From the NCBI GenBank assembly GCA_963725035.1, contig CAVRWX010000018.1, forward strand, positions 605,473-669,472: 64,000 nt of DNA, in the 5' to 3' direction. Made by a program: the position numbers and the translations under genes. The notes beneath the pieces were generated by a model. It had not been told where the DNA came from, ran no database searches, and saw nothing but the letters and a program-made list of their open reading frames with translations. Positions 54,970-61,807 of the stretch are shown here, piece after piece (the first letter of the stretch is position 1; every line of letters starts with the position of its first letter). This DNA is from JALZKA01 sp963725035 (GTDB lineage: Bacteria; Actinomycetota; Thermoleophilia; Solirubrobacterales; 70-9).

Positions 54970-55358
54970 AGCGCGTTGAGTGCCGACTCTCGGTCCGGGT
55001 GGATCTCGAAGCGGATGGCCTGGTCGCCTTCGAACCCGATCAGGAACGTGTTCACCATTCCCACCGGAACGCCGGATCCGGCGCCGACGAGATCCTGGGA
55101 GACGTGAACAAGCGCCACGGTCTCGTCGACGAACTCGATCTCGTTGAGCTTGACCTTGTTGGAGCTCCAGGCCTCGGACCAGTCGGCCATCATCGCGCCG
55201 AAACCCTCGATCCCCTCGTGTGAGCCGGGATTCCCAAGTCCCTCGGCAACGCTCGAGCGCACGTCGGGATGGATGAACTCGAGCAGGAGGGCGACGTCCT
55301 CGTCGTTGAAGGCCTGGATCGCGCCCTCGATCAGCTGCGCGCGCGGATCGTCGCTCAC
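54966..55358 (-). CDS. SnoaL-like / NTF2-fold protein, second copy
   Basis: A 130-residue paralogue-like neighbour of the preceding SnoaL protein: AIQAFNDEDVALLLEFIHPDVRSSVAEG, the loop HEGIEGFGAMMADWSEAWSSNKV and the strands TVALVHVSQDLVGAGSGVPV. The two share the layout but little sequence identity, so they are probably an old tandem duplication. GTG start, overlapping the lepA stop by 4 bp (55355-55358). The tight overlap with lepA suggests co-expression; no function is known. Confidence 0.85.
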   Translation of the reverse strand: MSDDPRAQLIEGAIQAFNDEDVALLLEFIHPDVRSSVAEGLGNPGSHEGIEGFGAMMADWSEAWSSNKVKLNEIEFVDETVALVHVSQDLVGAGSGVPVGMVNTFLIGFEGDQAIRFEIHPDRESALNAL

Positions 55359-57148
55359 TGGTCCAGCTCCAGAACGGCGAGAAACGCCTCCTGCGGGACC
55401 TCGACCCGGCCGACCTGCTTCATCCGCTTCTTGCCCTTCTTCTGCTTTTCGAGAAGCTTCCGCTTGCGCGTCACGTCGCCTCCGTAGAGCTTGGCCGTCA
55501 CGTCCTTCCGAACTGCCTTGACCGTCTCGCGCGCGAGGACTCTCGAGCCCACTGCTGCCTGGACTGGCACGTCGAACTGCTGCCGCGGGATCGTCTTGCG
55601 AAGGCGCTCGACCAGGACCTTGCCGGCGTCATATGCCTTGTCGCGGTGGACGATAATCGAGAGCGCATCGACGGGATCGCCGGCCAACAGGACGTCGAGT
55701 TTCACCAGATCGGACTCGGCCATCCCGGTCGGCTCGTAGTCGAGCGACGCGTAGCCGGCGGTGCGGGACTTGAGCTGATCGAAGAAGTCGAGGACGATCT
55801 CGCCGAGCGGCAGGTCGTAGCGCAGCTGGACGCGCTCGGCCGAGAGGTAGTGCATGTCCACGTGGGTGCCTCGGCGCTCCTGGCAGAGCTCCATTACCGC
55901 CCCGATCTTGTCCGAGGGGCAGAGGACGCTGGCGCGGATGTGCGGCTCCGAGATCCGCACGATCGAGCCTGGGTCGGGCAGGTCGACCGGCGAGTGGACC
56001 TCGATGACCTCGCCGCCGATCAGCTCCACCTCGTAGCTCACGTTCGGGGTCGTCGCGAGCATCTCCAGGTCGTACTCGCGCTCGAGGCGCTCGCGAACGA
56101 TGTCCATATGCAAGAGGCCGAGGAAGCCACAGCGAAAACCGAAGCCGAGCGCCTGGGACGTCTCCGGCTCGTACGAAAGCGCGGCGTCGTTCAGCGAGAG
56201 CTTGTCGAGCGCCTCGCGCAGGTCCTCGTAGCGCTCGGTCTCGATCGGGAAGAGCCCGCAGAAGACCATCGGCTTCACCTCGCGGTAGCCGGGGAGGGCC
56301 TCGGTGGCGGTCGAGGCCGAGGTCGTGAGGGTGTCACCGACGCGGAGCTTCGAGACGTCCTTGAGCCCGGTGATCACGTAGCCCACCTCGCCCGCAGACA
56401 TCCCGGGCGCCGCTGTCATCTGCGGCTTGAAGAATCCAATCTCGTCGATCTCGGCTTGGGTACCGGTCTGCATCGCGCGGATCGCCTCGCCCTTGCGGAA
56501 GGCGCCGTCGACCGCTCGCACGTAGGCGATCACGCCTCGGTACTGGTCGAACTCCGAGTCGAAGATGAGCGCGCGCGGCTCGGCGTCCGCCTGGCCGCGA
56601 GGCGGCGGGATGCGCTTGACGATCGCCTCGAGTACCTCCCCGACGCCCTGGCCCGTCTTGGCCGAGATGTGAAGGACGTCCGACGCATCGCCGCCGATCA
56701 GGTCCAGGATCTCCTCGGTGACCCGCTCGGGCTCCGCGCCGGGCAGATCGACCTTGTTGAGGACGGGGATCAGCTCTAGCCCCGCCTCGATCGCCGCGTA
56801 GGTGTTGGCGACGGTCTGGGCCTCGACGCCCTGCGCGGCGTCGACGACCAGGAGCGCGCCCTCGCACGCGGCCAGCGAGCGCGACACCTCATAGGAGAAG
56901 TCGACATGGCCGGGCGTGTCGATCAGGTGGAGGTGGTAGGCCTCGCCGTCCGCCGCCGAGTAATCCACGCGGACCGCCTGCGCCTTGATGGTGATCCCCC
57001 TCTCGCGCTCGAGGTCCATCGAGTCGAGCATCTGCGGCATGTGGCTGCGCGCGTCGACCGTCCCGGTCACCTCGAGGATGCGGTCGGCCAGGGTCGATTT
57101 CCCGTGGTCGATGTGCGCGATGATGGAGAAGTTGCGGATGCGGTCCAT
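55355..57148 (-). CDS. lepA: Elongation factor 4 (LepA)
   Basis: Ribosome-bound translational GTPase that back-translocates or rescues stalled ribosomes. 597 residues starting MDRIRNFSIIAHIDHGKSTLADR; the longer frame upstream runs into the cupredoxin region. G-motifs are AHIDHGKST, RGITIKAQ, DTPGHVDF, NKVDLPGA and SAKTG. The C-terminal LepA-specific domain contains YASLDYEPTGMAESDLVKLDVLLAGDPVDALS and ends with the family tail KLLEKQKKGKKRMKQVG. It is divergent from the cupredoxin gene. Confidence 0.97.
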   Translation of the reverse strand: MDRIRNFSIIAHIDHGKSTLADRILEVTGTVDARSHMPQMLDSMDLERERGITIKAQAVRVDYSAADGEAYHLHLIDTPGHVDFSYEVSRSLAACEGALLVVDAAQGVEAQTVANTYAAIEAGLELIPVLNKVDLPGAEPERVTEEILDLIGGDASDVLHISAKTGQGVGEVLEAIVKRIPPPRGQADAEPRALIFDSEFDQYRGVIAYVRAVDGAFRKGEAIRAMQTGTQAEIDEIGFFKPQMTAAPGMSAGEVGYVITGLKDVSKLRVGDTLTTSASTATEALPGYREVKPMVFCGLFPIETERYEDLREALDKLSLNDAALSYEPETSQALGFGFRCGFLGLLHMDIVRERLEREYDLEMLATTPNVSYEVELIGGEVIEVHSPVDLPDPGSIVRISEPHIRASVLCPSDKIGAVMELCQERRGTHVDMHYLSAERVQLRYDLPLGEIVLDFFDQLKSRTAGYASLDYEPTGMAESDLVKLDVLLAGDPVDALSIIVHRDKAYDAGKVLVERLRKTIPRQQFDVPVQAAVGSRVLARETVKAVRKDVTAKLYGGDVTRKRKLLEKQKKGKKRMKQVGRVEVPQEAFLAVLELDQ

Positions 57149-57201
57149 GGGCGCGCTGAGTATGGCGGCCCTCCCCAGGGCTTGTGATCCAAGAAGGGGT
57201 T

Positions 57202-57207
57202 TAGACT
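57202..57207 (+). promoter_or_regulatory. Candidate -10 element of a leaderless cupredoxin transcript
   Basis: TAGACT ends 7 nt before the ATG at 57215. The only purine-rich stretch, aagaagggg, is 14-16 nt away and too distant for a ribosome-binding site. The same TAGACT hexamer lies 8 nt before the uvrA start. Confidence 0.4.
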
Positions 57208-57214
57208 CGGTCCC

Positions 57215-57960
57215 ATGAGGGCCATCGCGCTCGCCATCAGTTCGGCGGTGCTCGCGTTTGTAGTGGGAATGCCGCCACTGCTGCTCGCCCAGGAACCGCC
57301 GGCGGACGATCCTCCGGTCACCCCCGAGGCACCGGTAGCAGAGGAGCCGCCGGTCGTCGAGCCGGAGCCCGCGCCACCGGCCAGCGAGGCAACCAGCGAG
57401 GAGCCGGCGGTGTATGCCGCAGCGGCAGGGGCAGGGTCGGTGACCATGGGGGAGAATTTCTTCTCGCCCTGTGACGATCACGATCGACGTCGGCGGGACG
57501 GTCACGTGGTTGAACTCGGGACAGGAGGACCACACCGCCACTGGCAACGGTTTCGACACCGGGACGGTCGGCCCGGGCGCCAGCGCATCGCACACGTTTT
57601 CCAACTGCGGGCACGTTCCCGTACGTCTGCGCTCTCCACTCCGACATGAGCGGCACGGTCCAGGTGCTCGCCGACACCGGGACCGACCCCGGACCTGGAG
57701 GAACACCGGGTGGCGGCACGCCGGGGACCGACGGAACGCCAACGGGCGAGACCGATCCGACCGCTGTTCCCGGAAGCGAGGCCGCAGCCGGGCTCGAACC
57801 CGGAGCAGCAGGCTCGAGCTCACGTCTGCCCGCATCGGGTGCACCGCAAGGCGCGCTGGTAGCGCTCGGCATCGGCCTGATCTGCTGCGGCCTACTCGCC
57901 ACGGCCACCGCCCGCCTGCGCGAGCGCGAGATTCTGCACCTGACGGATCGCTGGGACTAG
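57215..57960 (+). CDS. Blue copper (cupredoxin) surface protein, frameshifted twice
   Basis: Signal peptide (RAIALAISSAVLAFVVGMPPLLLA), a Pro/Glu-rich linker, a type 1 copper domain and a C-terminal transmembrane helix (ALVALGIGLICCGLLATA). In three frames the domain reads VTMGENFFSP, VTITIDVGGTVTWLNSGQEDHTATG and YVCALHSDMSGTVQV. The copper ligands are therefore His of EDHT, Cys and His of CALH and Met of SDM, the plastocyanin/azurin pattern. Joining the parts needs removal of T57470 and of one G from GGG 57609-57611. The reading after that is open to 57960 with a Gly/Thr/Pro linker. Probably an exported electron carrier; whether it is broken or a sequencing artefact is unresolved. Confidence 0.82.
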
Positions 57961-58602
57961 ACGGGCTTCGAAATCGTTTCCCAGCCCTTGAGGTCGGGCA
58001 ACGGATCGTGGGCCTCGCCCGCCATGCCCTTGCCGTCGCGGATCTCGAAGTGGAGGTGATCGCCCGAGCAGGAGCCCGTGCAGCCGACGCCGCCGAGCTC
58101 AACGCCGGCCTCGACCTTCTCGCCGGTCTCGTATTGGCTGGGCTGGACCATGTGCATATAGATGTAGGTCCGGTCTGACTCGGGGTCATAGAGGTGGACG
58201 TAGTTTCCCTGGCCTCCATCGGAGCCGGCATCGGCGATGACGCCGTCGGTCACCGCGACGAGCGGAGTGCCCGCCGGCGCGAACATGTCGTGGCCCGGAG
58301 TGCACGTGGCCGTAGCGGGCGGCGCCGAACGCGTTCTCCGACGTCCCGTAGTCGACCTTGCCGGCGACCGGCACGAACGGGCCCGAGTTGCGGCGCTCCT
58401 TACGGGCGGCCTTACGCTGCCGCTCCTCGCGAACGAGATCAGCCTTACGCACCGCGAGAGCGGCGGGCGAGCCCGGCGAGACGACGCGCAGGGCATCGGC
58501 GGGTTCGGCGCTCTGCGCTCCGGCTGCGATCGCAGGGGTGGCGACGGCAAGCGCCGTAACGGCAGTCACAAGCAAGCGGGTTTTCGAACGCGGGTACGAC
58601 AT
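57957..58602 (-). CDS. M23-family peptidoglycan endopeptidase (frameshifted)
   Basis: An exported lysostaphin-like metallopeptidase. Residues 1-30 are a signal peptide (LLVTAVTALAVATPAIAAGA), followed by a basic helical linker. The peptidase domain begins YGHVHSG and continues HDMFAPAGTPLVAVTDGVIADAG, with LGGVGCTGSCSGDHLHFEIRDGKG near the end. The LytM-type zinc ligands are H and D of HDMFAP and the HLHFE pair. The two parts are in different frames: one C must be removed from CCC at 58293-58295 (GGG on the minus strand) to join them. ATG 58602 with AGAGGTG as ribosome-binding site. A hairpin-rich region precedes it. Confidence 0.85.
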
Positions 58603-58627
58603 GAGGGGTGTCACCTCTTTGGGTCCG

Positions 58628-58717
58628 GGCGCGGAAAACGCGCCTAGGCGCCGTTATTGGCGCCCTGAGCACCGAATCGGCGCTCAAGTCCCCCGCGGCG
58701 CCTGCCTCGAAAGCAGG
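58628..58717 (-). promoter_or_regulatory. Hairpin-rich 5' leader of the M23 peptidase gene
   Basis: Four hairpins in a row precede the gene: GGCGCG-GAAAA-CGCGCC, GGCGCC-GTTATT-GGCGCC, TGAGCACCG-AAT-CGGCGCTCA (one mismatch) and CCTGC-CTCGAAA-GCAGG (plus-strand sequence). On the minus strand they fold between about 15 and 115 nt upstream of the ATG, consistent with a structured mRNA leader such as a riboswitch or attenuator. No known class matched by eye. Confidence 0.5.
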
Positions 58718-58816
58718 TCGCGAGAATGCGGGTTACGGGGATTTACACCTTGGCGGAACCAAGTAACGGATGTGTGACCGGAGTCACACACGCTTTGCTT
58801 GCAATCGAGCGCCCGC

Positions 58817-60478
58817 TCAGGACTCGCGGCGCCTCAGAAGCCCGAGCACCTGGCTCATCTCGGGCACGCGCAGGAGCGTTAGCGCCACGCCGTAGACGAT
58901 GGCGCCGGCCGCCAGCGCAATGCCAAGCGAGACGATCTGGCCGCCGAGGCCTCGCCCGAGAGCCTCGTCGAGCACGTCCCAGGTGATGAATGAGACTCCG
59001 GCCAGGAGTGCCGCCGAGACGAGGATGCGGGAGCCCGACCAGATGAGCTGAACGAGCTCGAGGCGCCCGAGCGCGCGGTGAAGGATTCCGCCTCCGATCA
59101 GGACGCTCATGATCGTTGCGAGGCTGGTCGCGGCGACGATTCCCCCGATGCCGTAGGGCTCGTAGAGGAGGAACGCCACGGCGGCGGTGATCACCAGGTT
59201 CGCCACCCCCACGAGGGTTGGCACCCATGGTCGCTGGAGGCTGAAGAAGGTCCGCGTCTGGAGCAAGAAGACGCCGCTGAAGGGCAGTGATACGGCGAAC
59301 CAGAAGAGCGCCTCGGAAACGAGTTCGGTGGACTGAGCGTCGAAGACTCCGCGCTGGTAGACGAGGCGGGTCATCGGCTCGGCGAGGACCAGGATCGATG
59401 CGGCGGCGGGCACGAGGAGGAGCAGGATCTGGCGCGTCCCGTTCGCCATCGTCGAGCGAAGGCGGTCGAAGTCCGCGCGGGCGGCGTACCGCGCGAGCGT
59501 CGGGAAGAGCACCGTGGTGATCGCGACCGAGAAGACGCCTTGGGGGAGCATGTAGATGCGAAACGCCTTGTCGATCGCGGCCGGCGCCTGCTCGGAGACG
59601 AGGAAGCCGATCGAGGAGTTGATGAGCAGGTTGATGTTGATGAGGCCGAGCGAGATCGTCACCGGCAGCATCAGGACGAGGATGCGGCGGACGTTCGAGT
59701 CGTGCCAGTCGGCTCGGCTGAAGTTGACGAGAGCGTGGAAGGCGCGCCGAAGGCCGTACGGGGTGTTCTTGAGATCCCAGGTGAGAATCGCGAGTTGAAC
59801 GATGGTGCCGGCGAGGACGCCGATCGCGTACGCGTAGATCTCGTCCTCCTCCGGGAACGCCGGCGCCAGGCCGACCAGGACGGCGATGATCACGACGTTC
59901 CAGAAGAACGGCGCGATCGCGTAGGCGCCGAAGCGGTCGTAGGAATTGAGGATTCCGACGACCATCCCGCTCGTGCCGAGGAGGACGATGATCGGGAAGA
60001 GGATCCGGGAGAGGGAAACGGTCAGGTCGGTCACGTCCACGTACCGATCCGGCACGAAGAGGGGCATGACGACGGGCGCGAGCAGGATGAAGAGCGCGGT
60101 GAGAGCGCCCAGGACGGCCGTGACAATGAAGATGAGCGAGGAGGCGAGCCGGAAGGCTTCGCGCCGGTTTCCCTGCTCGAGTTGTTCGGTAAAGACGGGC
60201 ACGAACGCCGCCTGGATCGCCGCGTCGGCGAACAGGCTCCGCACGAGGTTCGGGACCTGGAAGGCGATCGTGAATGCCGACATCTGCGCGGTGATGCCGA
60301 AGTAGGAGGCTGCGACGACCTCACGCACGAGCCCGGCGATGCGGGAGAGCGCCGTAGCCGCCGAGAACATCGCCGTCGAGCGCGCCAGGCGGCCGGCGCG
60401 GCGCGGTTTGGCGGTCTGTTCCGCGTCCATGATGCCCTCGCCGGGCACCCCCTCGTCCAGGTTTCGGTGCTCGCTCAC
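58817..60478 (-). CDS. murJ: Lipid II flippase MurJ (MviN family)
   Basis: Polytopic membrane protein, 553 residues with about 14 hydrophobic helices, that flips lipid II for peptidoglycan synthesis. Family features: ATALSRIAGLVREVVAASYFG in the first helix, AFTIAFQVPNLVRSLFADAAIQAAFVPVF, the QPWVPT-type loop near VGVANLV and the MLPQGVFSVAITTVLFP segment. The start is GTG at 60478; an in-frame ATG at 60432 (DAEQTAKPRR) could also serve. Divergent from rpsT with a 24 bp spacer. Confidence 0.94.
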   Translation of the reverse strand: MSEHRNLDEGVPGEGIMDAEQTAKPRRAGRLARSTAMFSAATALSRIAGLVREVVAASYFGITAQMSAFTIAFQVPNLVRSLFADAAIQAAFVPVFTEQLEQGNRREAFRLASSLIFIVTAVLGALTALFILLAPVVMPLFVPDRYVDVTDLTVSLSRILFPIIVLLGTSGMVVGILNSYDRFGAYAIAPFFWNVVIIAVLVGLAPAFPEEDEIYAYAIGVLAGTIVQLAILTWDLKNTPYGLRRAFHALVNFSRADWHDSNVRRILVLMLPVTISLGLININLLINSSIGFLVSEQAPAAIDKAFRIYMLPQGVFSVAITTVLFPTLARYAARADFDRLRSTMANGTRQILLLLVPAAASILVLAEPMTRLVYQRGVFDAQSTELVSEALFWFAVSLPFSGVFLLQTRTFFSLQRPWVPTLVGVANLVITAAVAFLLYEPYGIGGIVAATSLATIMSVLIGGGILHRALGRLELVQLIWSGSRILVSAALLAGVSFITWDVLDEALGRGLGGQIVSLGIALAAGAIVYGVALTLLRVPEMSQVLGLLRRRES

Positions 60479-60502
60479 GTAGCTATCATCCGCCGTCGCT
60501 TC

Positions 60503-60769
60503 ATGGCCAATATCGCTTCACAACGCAAGCGCAACGCCCGCTCCATCCGCGAGCGGACCGAGAACCGCTTCTTCTCCGGTGCGGTGAAGACGCACTTCAA
60601 GCGCCTCGAGGCGGCGGTCGCCCAGGGCGATTCCGCTACTGCCGACGCCGAGCACCTCACGCTCGTCTCGAAGATCGACAAGGCCGTGCAGAAGGGCGCC
60701 CTTCACAAGAACACCGGCGCCCGCAAGAAGGCCCGTGCCGCGCGCGTGCGCGCCGGCGCCTCCTCCTAG
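60503..60769 (+). CDS. rpsT: 30S ribosomal protein S20
   Basis: Helical ribosomal protein of 88 residues that binds 16S rRNA. MANIASQRKRNARSIRERTEN is the conserved start, and the three-helix bundle ends in KGALHKNTGARKKARAARV. The ATG at 60503 is preceded at 13 nt by TATCAT (60484-60489), a good -10 element, so the 5' leader may be only about 7 nt long. rpsT is divergent from murJ and convergent with holA, as often found in Gram-positive and actinobacterial genomes (holA-rpsT). Confidence 0.96.
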   Translation: MANIASQRKRNARSIRERTENRFFSGAVKTHFKRLEAAVAQGDSATADAEHLTLVSKIDKAVQKGALHKNTGARKKARAARVRAGASS

Positions 60770-60783
60770 GCCCCTCCTCCCTC

Positions 60784-61767
60784 TCAACCGCCTCCGCGCG
60801 TGGCTCTCGCCACGGCGAGCGCCAGCGCGACCTCCTCGGGGTAGTCGGAGCCGCCGCGGGTCCACCACTCGAGGTCGGCGACGGCGCATGTGGAAGCGCG
60901 AAGCGACGTTGAGCTCGCGCCTTTCACGCGGCGAAGAAGGAGCTTGGCCGCATACGGGTGCATGGGAAGGGACGCTTCGAGCTCGCGCGGGCTGCGCCCG
61001 GCCTCCAGACCCGCCAGCGCGAGGCGAGCCTCGCGCAGGCGCTTTGCCATCTGGTAGACGAGCGGCGTCACGGACTCACCCTGCCCGGAGAGGCGGGCCG
61101 CAGCGGCCGCAGCCGCGGGCCGGTCGCGATCGACGATTGCGTCCGAGAGGTTCCACATGACCTCCTCGGACGTGTCGGCGATCATCGACTCCAGATCATC
61201 GACCGTCACCTCTCCCCCGTCGCCCGCCCAGAGCGCGAGCCGGTCGAGCTCGGTCTGAAGGCGCAGCGTGGATGTGCCCATGCGCTCGACGAGAAGCGCG
61301 GCCGCGTCGGGTGAGAGAGCGAATCCGCGCTTCTCCGCGTCCTGGCGGATCCGCGAGGGAAGGTCCCGAGCCTTTGGCGCGTCGCAGCGGCGCACCTCGC
61401 CGCCGGCTTTAGAGACCGCCTCGACAAGCGCCTTTGGCGCCTTCGGCTTCGGCGAGCCCTCGCGAGCGACGAGCACGACCGTGAGGTCGGGCGGCAGCGA
61501 CTCGAGCGCCGCCGCTACCGGCTTGGCCTGCGCCGCGCTCCAGCGCTCGACGCCGTCGGCCAGGAGGAAGCGCCGCGTCGCCGTCAGCGACATGGCCGGG
61601 ATCGCGCCCAGAAGGGCATCTGGATCGGGTGCGCCGTCGGCTCCGAACGACTCAAGCGCGCCCGCGCCTCCCTCGCTCTCGGCGCGCGCGCGGAGCCGGG
61701 CGAGCATCGCGTCGATCTTCCCGATGTCGTCGCCCGCGAAGAGGTAGACGGGAGCTAGGTCAGCCAT
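60784..61767 (-). CDS. holA: DNA polymerase III subunit delta
   Basis: Clamp-loader delta subunit, which opens the sliding clamp. 327 residues with the DnaA-like AAA+ layout: VYLFAGDDIGKIDAMLARL, LFVA-type strands LTVVLVAREG, LTLRQTELDRLALWAG-equivalent (LRLQTELDRLALWAGD) and the helical C-terminal domain RLREARLALAGLEAG. No P-loop, as expected for delta. Upstream is comEC on the same strand with a 40 bp gap, a common comEC-holA pair; convergent with rpsT. Confidence 0.93.
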   Translation of the reverse strand: MADLAPVYLFAGDDIGKIDAMLARLRARAESEGGAGALESFGADGAPDPDALLGAIPAMSLTATRRFLLADGVERWSAAQAKPVAAALESLPPDLTVVLVAREGSPKPKAPKALVEAVSKAGGEVRRCDAPKARDLPSRIRQDAEKRGFALSPDAAALLVERMGTSTLRLQTELDRLALWAGDGGEVTVDDLESMIADTSEEVMWNLSDAIVDRDRPAAAAAAARLSGQGESVTPLVYQMAKRLREARLALAGLEAGRSPRELEASLPMHPYAAKLLLRRVKGASSTSLRASTCAVADLEWWTRGGSDYPEEVALALAVARATRGGG

Positions 61768-61807
61768 GGCCTGACCCTACCTGCGCGTCCCGACGTGCCC
61801 TCGCCGA

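Noticed and set aside
58603..58816. Possible ydaO-type c-di-AMP riboswitch
   Set aside because: The GGGGGAC start and M23 context fit, but the conserved CCGNCAGCTAAC core of that class is not present in the strand upstream of the gene, so only a generic structured leader is listed.
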